Assembly (NCBI GenBank): GCA_049999805.1
Contig: JBNGIO010005679.1
Coordinates: 1 to 64,000 of the forward strand
Direction of reading: 5' to 3'
Source of the DNA: Folioceros fuciformis
Taxonomy: Eukaryota; Anthocerotophyta; Anthocerotopsida; Anthocerotales
DNA length: 64,000 nucleotides
The position numbers and the translations under genes are program-made. A model generated the notes under the pieces. It was not told the origin of the DNA. It worked only from the letters and a program-made list of their open reading frames with translations, and ran no database searches. Below are positions 12,901 through 25,367 of this stretch, in pieces. The number at the start of each line of letters is the position of its first letter. Position 1 is the first letter of the stretch.

Positions 12901-15272
12901 AGATAACGACTTCTCCTGCTCTAAAGGAGCAACTGCTGCCCGCTGGCCTTTCCTGGGTATTCCAACACCAGGAGGAGTGGCAGCTACTTCGAGCCGAAGA
13001 GATTCCAACTTCGATGGATGAAGTTCCAGGGACCTCACCAGATCATCTTGACCTTGACTGTTGGAATCGGGATGGTTGTCCGTGTCCATTCCTCCTGTTT
13101 GCTGGGGTTCAGGTTTCACTTCAGCAGCAACTGAAAGCAGACCATCCATAGTTTCAGTGTCTCCAGCTGAATGAGGTGGAGTGATGGCATTGCCATTCTC
13201 GTCCTCATCAGTTGCCTCACTTTCACCTCCATCATTGAAATTTAGCTCCAAGTCATGATTTTCAATAGTTACGTCGGTATCATCTGGAACACTATTACTC
13301 ACTGGCTTCCTATAAGCTTCGCTGTCTGCCTCCCTTTGGAGGTTGGTCTTCACTATCTTTGACAGCCTAAGGAGATTGATCCCTCCATTAGTCCTAGCAG
13401 CCCCTTCTGTCAAGGGTGCCACTGATGCCACAACTTTTTCACCGTTTGGTGGATTTCTCTGGTGCATGTTCTCCAATGGTCCTGCGTCGTGGCCTCCATG
13501 ACGCCCATTTTGCATCTCAACCTTCTTGACACTGATCTGTTCCACATGTGAGTTACCTTGTCCAGAAGGATCACCAGTCCTGTGGGGTGGTTTAGAGGCT
13601 GAATCCCCATCTGACACAGGATCGACTTTTGTGGTTGCGGGCTTATAATTCAAGCGCAGAAAGTTCATGTACGCAGGCTGTGATGGCAGAGTCAACACCT
13701 TGAACTTGCTCCTCCAGAATGGATGTTCCCTCAGCTCCCTCCACTGAATCCTGTGACTTGGGTCCTTCACAAGAAGGCGGCTCACCAAGTCCTCAAACTC
13801 CTTGCTTGGACATCCCTTCAGTGGTGGGGTGGGCATGAACAGGATGGAATTGACAAGCTCCGTGAAGCTCTTTGAGACGAACGGAGGTCTTCCAGCAAAG
13901 CACTCATACATTACGCATCCGAGTGCCCATAGATCTGATCCAAAAGAGTGCACTCCTCCATCCTGAAAAAGCTCAGGTGCCATGTAACAAGGAGTTCCCC
14001 TTTTCGCTTGTGGGAGCTGTTGTTGTAAGGGGGCATAACATGGAACAAGTCAAAGATTACTTGACAGACTGTTGCAGAGAGCAGCTTAGTTCAGAGCCAC
14101 TGAGTCGTGTAACAACACAAGCACAGAGAGTAACATGGTTCACCAACCTGCTGAACAGAGCTTTTAGAGATGTCACTTAGCCTGCGAGCCAATCCGAAGT
14201 CACACAACTGCAGAGAGCAACACAAGTTCAGATCAAAGCTATCACAGATCGTGCAAAAACCATGAGTGAGGCACATCACGCAGTCTACCTTGAGTCTCCC
14301 ATCCTCATCAAGTAGCACGTTTGAAGGCTTGAGGTCACAGTATACTACACCCTTAGAGTGCAAGAACCTGCATCAGCGCCGAAATAGCCTGTGAAAAGAA
14401 ACCGAGAGTCGAATTGACTGACCAAAGCAATCACTATGCCCACTCAATACTTGCCATTCAAGCTACATTCCAGAATCTGGTGCTTCCCAGGAAAATGAGG
14501 ACACTGGTAAAGGGCAGCTCACATCACTCATGTAAAATTATTCCATGCGTTAAAGAAGAATTTCACCGATAGACTGCGAAACGCGGGGTAACGAGAGATT
14601 ACTGCAAGGCTTGCACTAGATCTCGAGCAAAATCATGTATGGATTCTTCAGGAAGCTGCGTATCCTGAGAGCAGTACTCCAAGCGTTACTAGAAGCGAAA
14701 ACCCTTAAAAGCCATGTAACAGCGTCAACGTAATCGTGCTCATTAGCCGCGGTAAGCATCGTCTACCTGGCGAAGTAGCGTCAAGAGGTCGCCCCCAACA
14801 CAGTACTCCAAAACCAGCCATAGATGGGCGGAGGTTTCATACCTGAGCGGAGACACAGCTTCAATACAGAGAAGGGAAGTGAAACGAATGGAAGACCCCG
14901 ATATCAGAAACGTACCATGCAAAAAACTTGAGAACATTGTTGTGGTCAAGGGAATGGAGGGTCCGGACCTGCAAATAAGCAAGGCAGTTCTTACCTTCAT
15001 ATGTCCACCAGACGCAAGTGGCATCTCCACAAGAGCGGAAGAGCAGCTTTACCTCTTGTAGTACCCTACTCTTCTGTGACTTTTCCACACTCTTGATGGC
15101 ATAGTACTCGATGGACTTCTTCTTCCTGCCCTTGTAGACGGTCTGCTTTCCACAGAAACCTTAGGTTACTCTCATCGTGTGGAATGGTGAAAACGACAGC
15201 ACCTGCAGCTACTCAGCAGCTCACCGAATGTTTGCCGCGCCCGATTGCCTCGTATATGTGATACTGATTCAT
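9957..15272 (-). CDS. RUK: RUNKEL/FUSED (ULK4-type) kinase with HEAT-like repeats
   Basis: Ten minus-strand exons: 15272-15225, 15142-15053, 14968-14916, 14842-14767, 14664-14603, 14367-14289, 14207-14144, 14006-12259, 12118-11237 and 11123-9957. Every join keeps phase. The product is 1422 aa, close to the roughly 1366 aa of Arabidopsis RUK. It starts MNQYHIYEAIGRGKHS, as the family does. Kinase landmarks are AIK Lys33, YCDLKPSN with Asp121, DFG at 139-141 and APE at 167-169, so catalytic residues are present. A Ser/Pro-rich linker follows at about 260-560, then helical ARM/HEAT-like repeats to the C-terminus. RUK binds microtubules at the phragmoplast and is needed for cell plate growth in cytokinesis (family knowledge). 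The short early exons around the active site and the 1748-nt eighth exon agree with a plant RUK gene. Confidence 0.95.
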
Positions 15273-16034
15273 ATGAGCCGGCTGCGCAAGGACCTCAAAG
15301 TCCCACAGTAGAGAGAGCCTGTCCGTGTGCGGACCGTGTCACACCACTCCAAGCAACCGCGGATCGGACCATCCGCCTACACGCTAGCAGAAGCAGCACA
15401 CGAGGGCAAAAAGCAGGAGTTCGCAATGCAGCTGCGGCGCTGGTTAGGGAGGCCAACAGGTACATTCCACCGCAGGCACCAACTCCCGCCAACCATGCAC
15501 GGAGAGCAACGCACACGGAGGTCCTCTGGCAAATTACACTCAAAGAAACTGCTTTCCACAGCGCAGCAGCCGCAGCAGGCAGCAAGGTGTCCACTGTGAG
15601 CGCAGATTGGAGCGCCAACTTGTGAGCCGCCACGGGTAACACGGCATTCCAAAGCCGCTCCTGGTGTGAGCAACGAGACGAATTCTTCCTCGGGCTTAGG
15701 CCCTGCTGCCAACAAGCTCCCGCATACACACTTGCCTCGGCTTGCAAATGACGAGAAAGCCTGCGATTGCGGATTTTGCCGACAAGAGGCAGCAGGCCCG
15801 CGCAGGTTTGGCCGTGGGACAGATTCAAAGTGGTAAAGCGAGGGAGAGCTGTTGCTACGCCACAGTACTGGAACCACACTTCACTCCATCTGGTTGCGGT
15901 TAAGTATCCAGCTACTTATGGATGTAGTTAGTCTGATGCGGGATCCGGCGTTCGTTGCTGTTGAGAAAAAAAAGAATACGATTCATGAATCAAAAACCCG
16001 AAGGTAGTAAAGAGACGTCTAGTCCCGTTCTCGT
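15273..16034. other. Spacer between RUK and the ABCG gene
   Basis: This 760-bp interval holds the 5' UTR and promoter of the kinase gene and the 3' flank of the transporter gene. Both genes read leftwards. Overlapping short frames on both strands lack any domain, and I see nothing else. Confidence 0.5.
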
Positions 16035-19000
16035 TCACACGGCTGAAGCTTGTCGATCACCGGCTGTAAGTGCCGACAAGCGCAAGGGCATGGAACGTGC
16101 TATCCCGCTCTCGTTCTCCGGTGTGATCTTAGGAGGCGGTGGCGATGCCACGGTTGCCTTCCTCCTGGCCGTCAAGGCACGCACGACGGGACCAAGTTTC
16201 TCGCTCGTTTTGATCATCAGGAAAAAGAGGACGCGGTAAAGGAATGCGTCGATGAAGAGAATGGCGAGGTTCTCCCACTTGTCTCGGCTGAGAGTGATTT
16301 GGTAAGACTCCCGCAACACGTCCTCTCCTCGGATGTTGCTACCAAATGTGAGTCCCAGGAAGTCGTTCTGGTACATGCCCTGCGCGTGCAACCAGAATGA
16401 TGATGATGAGTGTGACCTTGCCTCGAGGAAGACGCAGGCTGATGGATCTACATCCATCGCACAATTCTTTACCTGTAGGGCGTACATGTGGAAGCCGATG
16501 TAGGACATGGGGTACCGCCAGAACGGCTTGGGCATGTCATTTGGCAGGCGGAAGAAACCAGCCACAAGCAAGTAGATACCCTGCACCCGGAAGCGTGCTT
16601 GTTAGTGAGCTTGTTGTCTGGGTCGAATGCTGGTACCAGTCTGTTTGCAGCTTCCTTCGATTGCAGCTCAAACCTGAATGCCAGCGCCGGTGATGATGCC
16701 CATGAGGAAATTGGGAACGACGCTTGTTACTGCCATCATGAGGCCCTCAACCACCAGCATGCACGCAAAGAGGGAGAGGATGAAGTAGCTGAAGTGGCCA
16801 AAGCCTGGGTGGAGTTGCACCATGGAGTAAACTATGGATCCCGTAGCAAGTGAGATGAGGAAGAGGAAGGGCATGGAAGAAAGCGAGTTTGCAATCACAA
16901 ACGCGGCGACTCCGTAGTGTCCGTTCAGCCTTTCTCGGCTGAAAACCTGACAGTAAGGCCCAATTCATGATGTGAGATCTCCTTGTGGTTGGGGGGTGGC
17001 AGCTACGTAGGCAATGCGTTTGGCAACGTGCGCACTGGACTCCTGGGAGAGGAGTTGGATTCCTTACCTTCATGTCCTCAACGAACGAGGGGAATCCTCC
17101 TATTGCCATGAAAGTGAGGAAGCCGGCGATGAACGACATGCATGATGCTCTTGCCTGCATTCCGGAGAGTAGCTGGTGAGAATATTCCCCTAGGTCTCTT
17201 TTCTAGTCCACAGGTACCACCATTCTGATGACAAAGGCATACCTGAATGGAACCCTCGGTGACCCCAACTTTGTAGTAAACGGTTCCGATGCAGATGGCT
17301 AGCACGATGTAAATGGCAAGACGGAGCCAGTAGTAGCCCATGTCTCTGAACATGTTCACGAACGATCTTCGGGCGAGTGTGAAGGTCTGCTTGAAGAAGC
17401 TGGCGTGACTCCCTTTTGACTCCAACAATGCGCCGTGCTGCAGCACAATGGAATTACAGCACAGGTGGTCATGGCGAGAATGGTAGCTGGAGCAGCTGAA
17501 GCACGGAGGGAGCGGGGCCTGGCCTTATGATGGTACCATCTGAGAGATCTCGTGGACTTTGGCTCTGGCCGACATGGCGAAGTCGGATTCCTCGTATGCA
17601 TTGACAAGAATCTCCCTCCTCATGCTGGTGCTCATTGTGCTCATGGGGTCAGCTTGCTCGATATCGTCCTAGTAGCATCAGCATTTACCGTAGAGTCACT
17701 CACCAAACAGCAAGTAGGTGGAGACTGTGAAGCTGTGAAGGACATATAGTACCATTCTGAGCTTGAAGGATCCTTTGATGGTGGCCGTCACCCTGTCGAA
17801 ATCTGAGTTGATGGCTCGCAAGAAATGGTCAGATGGGTTGCGCCTAGCGGGACAGGGGAAGCCAGCGTCGGCAAAGTGCTGTGGCCAACATTTTGCAGCG
17901 TCAGCTCGCCATGGGCACGAAACTTGATGTTCCGAAAGGACTGGTGTTGTCTAAGGTTCAGAGCTGGGCGATGGCGATGGCGATGGCATACCTGGTGCGC
18001 GACACCGGCCTTCCCGAAGTAGACCGTCTGTCCCGCCGACAGAAGGAAGAGATTATCGAAAAGCTCGAACACCTCGCTGCTGGGCTGGTGTATGGAGGCG
18101 ATGACGGTGCGGCCATCGCGGGCCAGGTTCCTCAACGTGGTCACCACGAAGAAGGCAGAAGCACTGCGACGCCATGGGAAGAGCGTTGCCAACATGACTA
18201 AAGGGAGGGGGGCGGCGGCCATCTCCAATCCAGAGAGGAGGAAGGAACGTGATCAACCTACCTGTCGAGCCCGCTAGTGGGCTCGTCCAGAAACAGCAGG
18301 CGAGGCCGAGTCAGGATCTCCAACGCAATGCTCACCCGCCGCTTCTCCCCGCCGCTCAGCCCCCGCATATGCCAGTTCCCGATGGCCGTGTTGGCCGCGT
18401 CCTGTAGCCCCATCTCGTCGATCGTGGTGTGGACCAGCGCCATCTTCTCTGCCCTGGGCATGGTCTCCGGGAGCCGCAGGCTCGCCGAGTACGTGATCAC
18501 CTCCAGCACTGTGAGCGTCCCCAGCAGGGTGTCGTCCTGCGTCACGTACGCCTGCAGCCAAGGCAGGGAGATCACCACACTCGCAATCAGCGACACAAGC
18601 ACACACACAGCAAGATGCAGCGCTCGCCGATCCCCTGGGATGCCGCTCACCGATGCTCCAATCGAGAGTCTCTTCTTCTTCTTCCCGTTCAGATAGATGT
18701 CCCCCGACAGCCTGGCGTTGGGAGACAGCCGCCCTGCCACAGCCCTTTCCGATGATCACCCCGATGGACAACGGCCAACAAACAGCAAGCATCGTCGTCT
18801 CCCCGTATCTCCATACCAGCCAGAGTGTCGAGCAAGGTGGATTTGCCCGAACCCGAAGGACCCATGATGGCCGTGAAGCTTCCAGGCTCCGCGTACCCCG
18901 TGAGCTTGCGCAGCAGAACCTGGGCTGCCTCCTCCCCGGCGCCTGCTGCCATGGGTACTGTGACAGTGACATCATTCCAGGCGAGGAACGCGCCCCCGCT

Positions 19001-19111
19001 GCCCACGACCGGAGCGGGGGCCGCATTGCCTCCCCGGCTGTAACTTCTGAAGAGGGTCTGGCTGAGCGGGCTGAGCTCAGGCTGCGGCTGCACCGCCGTC
19101 AGCCCGGCCAT
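16035..19111 (-). CDS. ABCG11-like: ABCG11-clade half-size ABC transporter
   Basis: Eleven minus-strand exons: 19111-18817, 18733-18651, 18551-18262, 18163-17992, 17878-17753, 17668-17537, 17437-17243, 17154-17068, 16946-16674, 16580-16473 and 16379-16035. All joins keep phase and give 701 aa, against about 703 for Arabidopsis ABCG11. The nucleotide-binding domain comes first: Walker [10 protein letters not shown] (84-92), signature LSGGEKRR (191-198), Walker [13 protein letters not shown] (211-222), and H-loop ASIHQPS. Six membrane helices follow, with [11 protein letters not shown] and the [18 protein letters not shown] block typical of the ABCG11/12/13/15 group. Arabidopsis members export cutin and wax precursors across the plasma membrane, working as dimers. 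Intron 5, of about 84 nt, contains a tempting second GTGAGT donor that would break the frame. The start is the first ATG. The frame is open further upstream but without an ATG. Confidence 0.93.
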
Positions 19112-22100
19112 TGTCTCCACCTGCTGCGAGACGGAATGGGACGCCGGAGTCGAGTATCGGTCTGGGCCGGGCCGCTGGGGCTGGGGCTGGGCTTCTAGGA
19201 GTGAGACACGCTTGAGGCCGGGCTGGAGCTGGGAGAGAGCTGGATTTTGAAGGCATGACCAAGTCCGTGCCACCAACCGGGGTCCCGCTCGAACGCCATT
19301 GATGGCTCTGGCCCCGCGTGGGTAGGTGAAGCCGCGATCGCCCACAGGATCAGATTAGGCCTTCAACTCCCGCTGCTCGGACTGCTCCGTAATCGCACAA
19401 CTGTCATGAATTCCAAGTTCTAGGACATGGTACCTACACGCTCATCGTAATGTCGACAAGGAATGTCCGTCACGGAGTCAACTCTCGCTTACGCCCCACT
19501 GCGCACGAGCCTCATCAAAGCCTATTAACTCCTCCGCATTGGCCATCCCACCACTATTACCCTCCCGGTGCCCTGAAAGCCCCGTTGAGAGATGTGGGTG
19601 GTTAGTTAGCTGGACGATCTGTAGGTCCCATGTAAAAACAGTGTCCAGCGATGCTGATGGAAGCCGAGTTTGGCAGTCAGCTTGGTTGAGCGATGGGATA
19701 TGGTACTCCGTCGTGAGTCCAGTTGACGGTCGCCATCTGGGCAGGTGGGTAGCAGCTTGGCATGCAGATGAAACTCGCCAAATTCAGTTGGCCTCTTCAT
19801 GGGATGGGCAACATTTCTTTCATGCCTCCGTGTGAAGAGCACATCCAACAACAGTTCTATCAAAAGTTTTGCCCGCAGTCCTCAACAATGTGACCGTCGT
19901 GAATGCGCGGTAATTTGGTTGGTGCGCGAATCGCGATTCGCGACCCTCCGACGCTAGGAGCTCACTGATGAGGGTCGTGTGGCCTACGTTCAATCGTCAG
20001 TCCTTCTCTGGACCCTCCCTGGCTATGGCTTGCAACCTCAATAGCTGCAGAGCTTTGAGATGCCGTAAAATTGTTCTGGAATGCATGAAAGTAAAAATTC
20101 TCAGGTCCAGCGGGGGATTGATCAGAGCCAACTACCCCACCTAATACTCAGGCCATCCGGTGCCCACCGCGTCTGCAACTCACACATTAATGGGCTGCAA
20201 AATATCGGACTGTCCCCCTATCGGACCTACATGGAACACTATTACATAATTGGACTAGGCTGAAGAATTTTCTATGTAAAAGGAGTACCAATGACATTGG
20301 TTTTGTTGGGTGCAAGCTAGGCTTTTGGCAAGGATATTGATATATTGTGGAGCAGGGTACCATGTCGGTCTAGAATCGATCATTTGTAATGCAAGGCATG
20401 TTCAATCCTAAGGGACCCGTCTAGAATGGATCGTTTGTAGTGCAAGGTATGTTCAATCCTAAGGGACCAGTCTAGAATGGATCCTTTACAGTACAAGGCA
20501 TGTTCAATCCTAAGGGACCAAGTCTAGAATGGATCGTTTGTAGTGCAAGGCATGTTCAATCCTGAGGGACTGGTCTAAAATCGATCCTTTGTAGTGCAAG
20601 GCATATTCAATCCTAAGGGACCGATCTAGAATCGATTGGTTGTAGTGCAAGGCATGTTCAATCCTAAGGCAACAAGATTTGGAAGAAGTGCAATCTATTG
20701 TTCTATCTTTAGTGCTCAATACAAGATCATCATACTTATTAGTATTCCTTCAACTATTGGCAGTAGCTCACACTATTCATAGTAAATCACGATTACTCTT
20801 GAGGTTGCCTCGAGGTATGTCTTACTACATCTTGAACATGGCTACAACATCTCTTTTAACACTCAGTGTTGTGTTGAAGAGGAAGAGAAAGAAGGGAGTG
20901 CTCGGCTAGCGATATCTTGGAATTGCCTTGAGCTTTATTACATGTTACGATGTTCTCAAGTACGTGATGCACACTTGGAAGCACGGGATTGAAGTAGTTC
21001 AGGTTTGTCCATAAAAGTAGGATTTTGCTCTAAATTCAAACGGTAAAAGGCTATTCTGGTCATTGTACTTGGTTTTCGTGGTTTGGGTTTTAAAAAATAA
21101 GTGGTAAAAGGAAGATAATAGGTACGATATGACGGGATATGAATGTATCACATTTCCGTCCAAGAACCTTAAACCATGGGAACCCTAAACCGTCCACACA
21201 TGATTTTAAATGTCAATTCATACTCTTTGCACTTAGAAACCCTTGCTTTCTATCTGTATGTATGTGATTAATTTTTGAAACCGTGGGTTTCAAGGATACA
21301 AAACCTACAGGCTTTCTTTTGTGGCTTATTAAGTATAACAAAGAGATATGTTCGATAGATCCCACTAATCTTGAATTATATATTACTCGGTGAGATAACA
21401 TTGAAGAATTCTTGTGATTTGTGAAGAATGGATGATTTGTTTAATGGGTTGAGATGTGCTAAATGTTTTTACAAATCTCCTCCTGTAATGGCAACCTAAG
21501 CTACCACTAGAATCGCATCCAACCAAGATATGAACTCAAGACTTATTGTAGAGTTGTGACAACTAATACCTCTTCTTTAAGAAGTCATTTAAAGATGAGT
21601 AGTCTTCTTAAAGATAAGTGGTGTGGATGGAAGGATCTGGATATTAGCAATGCCTAGTAGAAACTAGCATACCCCCTAAAAGAGGCTACAACAAAAAGCC
21701 TTGAGTATTGAGAGGAAATGACTTAGTAGTAAGTCTTGAGCTAAGTAAGCTTATTAGATAATTAAGGGTAGTTAGGAGAAGATTATCAACCTCTAGCTCA
21801 CAAACTACCTTGCAACTTAGTACAATATTGTAAAAGTTAACTAATCATGAGAGGTGTGTAAGTAATCTTCACTAGAGTATGAGGAAGCTAGTATTTGGCT
21901 TGCTCGGAGAGGGGCCATCATTATATCTGCTATATTTAAATGTGTAAAATATTCTTCTTAAAAATAAAATATTCTAGTTTATAGTTGCTACGTTGGGTGT
22001 CGTCCTCTAATGATGTAGGAAATCGAGTTCGGTCAGGCGAGGAGAAGTTAGGGAGTAGGACACGAATACGGGGCTGCCACGCAGGCAAGAATGAGTTTGA

Positions 22101-22376
22101 GGCTGGAGGCGGCCCCTTCTTGCTCCGGTTGGGTTGGGGTTTGCACCATCTGGCGATTCGATATCATGATGATGCGCGAATCGCGATGAATGTCGTTGGG
22201 GTTTCCAGGGTTTGAATGCGGCGCGCAAGCCAGGGAATGCATGGGCTGGACGCTTCGGATGCCGGTGGGAGTGCTGGATTGGGAACGGCCGGCTGCGGTA
22301 TAGTCGGGACGGATGTGATTGCGGCCGCGGCGGGTGGATGCTACTAGCCCGGCCACCAGTTGCAGACCAGGAAGGA
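19112..22376. other. Intergenic, AT-rich in its second half
   Basis: The first part should hold the ABCG promoter. From about 20.0 to 22.0 kb the sequence is AT-rich, has no supported coding frame, and contains the 51-bp minisatellite listed separately. GC content rises again near 22.0 kb, ahead of the ARID gene. Confidence 0.5.
20368..20674. repeat. 51-bp minisatellite, six copies
   Basis: Copies start at 20368, 20419, 20470, 20522, 20573 and 20624, so the spacing is 51-52 bp. Each unit runs from a TCTAGAAT(G/C)GAT block, through TAGTGCAAGGCATG, to TTCAATCCTAAGGGAC. Copies differ by a few substitutions. The minus strand can be read through as a 17-residue repeat only because 51 is a multiple of three. 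I do not regard it as protein-coding. Confidence 0.9.
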
Positions 22377-25367
22377 ATGATGCTTGGCCAGCAGAAGCGC
22401 GCGCTGGATGGGGCTGCCGATGTGCAGGAGGAGCAGCCTTCCAAGTACCGCAAGCCCAGCGATGATACCAAGGCCCAGGGCGNNNNNNNNNNNNNNNNNN
22501 NNNNNNNNNNNNNNNNNNNNNNNNNNNNNNNNNNNNNNNNNNNNNNNNNNNNNNNNNNNNNNNNNNNNNNNNNNNNNNNNNNGAGCTGGTGGAGTGTAGC
22601 AAGAACCAGCGGCTGAGCGAGGCGATTGGACTCGAAGATGGTTCCGCGTTTCTTTCTGACCTAAGTGGTGCTGGTTCAGGTGATTCGGGGTCAGCATTGC
22701 TCCACTCCAAATTCGGAACTCTCGTTTCGCACGCCCAAGAGAATGAGCTTGGCGATGGTGGAAGGAAGGGGAGGGCGGGCTCGGGCTCGGGCTCGGGTCC
22801 GGCTGCGGGTACAGCTCGGTCTGCGCGGGGCTCGGGTCCATCTGGGTCCAGCGGGCATCGCAATTCGCGCTGCAGGCAAGGCAGCGAGGAGGTGGAGGCC
22901 GATCAGGCCGTGTGCCGAGAGACTGTGGAGAAGGAGTTGGAAGCGGATCAGGCTGTGTTTTTGGAGACTGTGAAGAAGGAGTTGGAGGCTAAGCGGTCGA
23001 AGCGCCTCAGGCCGTTGCCCGTCGTGGTGGCAGGGAAGGAGGTGGATCTGTACAACTTCAACGTCAAGGTTCGGGAACTCGGGGGCTATTGCAAGGTGAG
23101 TGCCGACTCACTGTGGGGGAATGTGGCGGAGGAGCTAGGGCTTGAAAGGGTATGTGGGCCCGCCGTTAAGTTGGTTTATTTCAAGTATTTGCGGAAGCTG
23201 GAGAGTAGAAAGTCGGCGGCAGCGGGGGCGAGGATTGGGCCTGCACTGTCGCAGCACCTTGCCGTTCCGGGCGGGGAGTTGAGCAATGGGAAGCGGGAAG
23301 CCAAGGCGGTGGAACAGTCTGGAGACAGTGAGTCCTCTAAGGAAGAGGCCGAGGAAGGTGGAGCCAAGGGTGAGGGCGGGGGCCTGCGAGAACAGCGGCC
23401 CTGGTTGCCTGATGTGCGTGAGGGGAATCCAGCCTGGCCTNNNNNNNNNNNNNNNNNNNNNNNNNNNNNNNNNNNNNNNNNNNNNNNNNNNNNNNNNNNN
23501 NNNNNNNNNNNNNNNNNNNNNNNNNNNNNNNNNNNNNNNNAATCCAGCCTGGCCTGCGTCTGGCAGTCTCAGTCGAAGCGGTTCAGAGGGGGCGGGTATT
23601 CTGTTTGCGGACGGGGCCATCGAGGAGGGTGACGGGAGAGGAGGGCTGGGGCAGAGGAGGTTGGACACGTTGGTCCATATGCTGCAGTGGATCAGACGAC
23701 TGGCCGTGGATCCGAATGACCCGTTAAAGGGGCAGGGTGAAGCTGGTTCGGGTCAGGATGCGGAGTGGGTTCGAGAGTGCCTGGCAACGGCCCAAAGAGT
23801 TCGTGGGTTGTTGTGGAAGAAACGAGATGAGCCCAAAGCGAGGAACGGTGGTGGTGATGGATTTCATGGCCAGGTAGGAAACAATGTGTGTATCGCTCCT
23901 CATGCTGATAGCGAGTGACAGTAGTGTAGTGTGTAGTACTTCTGGTTGCTTTGTTCTGATTCGCGTACACTGCAGAACAAGCAGACTTCGCGAGGTTATT
24001 ACGAGGAACCTGCCCAACCAGATATACAAGCTCTCGACAAGTTGAGATCTACTAAGGAGCGGATAATACACTACGGGTTGCAACCTCCTCAAAGTAGTAG
24101 TCAGAGGTCTAGCTCTAGCACCCTCGGACACCATAACAACAACCGGCGGTCGTGTTCACCGCCTCCTGTGTTTTACATCGGAAGTGCGGATGATCGGAAG
24201 GACGTGAAGATGGGGCACCTTCATCAAGCGGAAGTACCCGAGTGGAATCCTCATGCCATTCCCCCAATCGCATCTGCTGCCGAAGCCGATGGATCCCTTG
24301 TGGAAGGATGTGCCTTCACTCAGGAAGGAGAGAATGACGTGCGGAGGTGGTTTGGAACTCGAGTTTGGCCTCGTTTGGGTTTTGATAGCGTTGTAAACGA
24401 ACACAGGGTAGGGGCAGGTAGGTCAGACGTTTGCTCTTGCGAGGAAGTGGAGTCCATCGAATGTGTCAGACTTCATGTGCACGAGGAGAAGGAAAAATTG
24501 AAAGCAGAGCTGGGCAGTGCATTTGACTATTGGAAGTTTCAGGAGATGGGCGAAAGCGTGGCTGATCAGTGGACAAACGAAGAGCAGCATGCTTTCACAG
24601 CTCTTGTTAGAATGAACCCTGCGATATTGGGTAAGAATTTCTGGGATCAACTGCCTGTGGCTTTTCCCAACAGAAGCATGAAGGAGCTAGTTAGTTACTA
24701 CTTTAATGTGTTTATCTTGAGGAGACGAGCTATTCAGAACAGGCTTCTCGAAGAAAAACTGGACAGTGATGATGATGACAAGGAACTGCCAGTGACTGAT
24801 TCTGAATACACCGACGAGTCCGACAGTGGTGAGGACGGTGAGGAGGAAGTGGAGGACACCACAGGGGAAGATGAGGCGGAAATTATCACAGAAAGTCCAG
24901 TTACAAAGGGCAATTCCCCAAGGCACCCGCACTTCACTGAACTGGAAGCAAGTCTCAACTACAGCACAAGCAAGACTGAGGTTGATGGTTTGGATGCAGT
25001 TCTGGGACTCCCTCCCACAGTAGTGTCAAGGCTCGATGATGCGGAGAGTCAGCTGTTACGGTTGGGTCAGAGAAATCTCAGGGACGCGGCGCATCTACGA
25101 GCTGACTGGGGGCACGAGCTTCATGGTACTGTGAAGCATCACATGGAGGGAGTCAATTCGATCGCTGAGGATGCCCTACAGCAGGTGGAAGGATGGGAAG
25201 CTCTTCACTGGGATGAGACTGACCATGACTTCGCCAAGGTGAAGCAGGAGGAGAACGTCCGCGAAGATTGTCCAAACTCATTTCAGACTCTACGAGGATG
25301 CAAGCACGAGGGAGGTTCGGGCCAAGTGCCACCTATTCCTTGCAGCTCAGAACGGAATGACGTGTGA
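22377..25367 (+). CDS. ARID-ELM2-SANT chromatin-associated protein (two assembly gaps)
   Basis: Coding pieces are 22377-22482, a gap, 22583-23440, a gap, 23541-23873, an intron (GTAGG...TGCAG), and 23976-25367. Phase is kept over the intron. The start is the MMLGQQKR ATG pair at 22377, although an in-frame ATG at 22338 is also possible. At about 23040-23210 there is an ARID domain (VDLYNFNVKVRELGGY, then WGNVAEELGL). After the intron comes an ELM2-like segment near 24220-24400 (EVPEWNP, WFGTRVWP). A SANT/Myb-like segment lies at 24570-24740 (DQWTNEEQHAF, FWDQLPVAFPNRS, ELVSYYFNVFILRRR), followed by an acidic stretch. Plant proteins of this build, such as Arabidopsis ARID1 and ARID2, are nuclear and linked to histone deacetylation and DNA binding. 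The exact orthologue is unclear. The second N gap is probably not a real gap. Confidence 0.85.
22483..22582. other. Assembly gap (100 N)
   Basis: This placeholder gap lies within the N-terminal coding part of the ARID gene. The flanks do not overlap, so missing coding sequence is likely and the frame across it is unknown. Confidence 0.95.
23426..23555. other. Assembly gap flanked by identical 15-mers
   Basis: The 15 bases before the N run (23426-23440) are identical to the 15 bases after it (23541-23555), AATCCAGCCTGGCCT. Both copies are read as NPAWP in the ARID reading frame. The simplest reading is two contig ends that overlap and were not merged. Confidence 0.85.

Noticed and set aside
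15295-15879. Overlapping frames on both strands upstream of RUK
   Set aside because: No domain is present, the frames compete on opposite strands, and they occupy the expected promoter and 5' UTR.
17668-17752. Extension of ABCG exon 5 through a GTGAGT donor near 17709
   Set aside because: It would leave an intron of about 35 nt and break the frame into exon 6. The ATG|GTACTA donor keeps phase and matches the family alignment.
19112-19345. Extended ABCG N-terminus starting near 19345
   Set aside because: That frame begins at a GTG codon. The first ATG is at 19111 and gives a protein of the usual length.
20510-20719. Peptide with a 17-residue repeat on the minus strand
   Set aside because: It is a by-product of the 51-bp minisatellite, whose length is a multiple of three. 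There is no start context or family.
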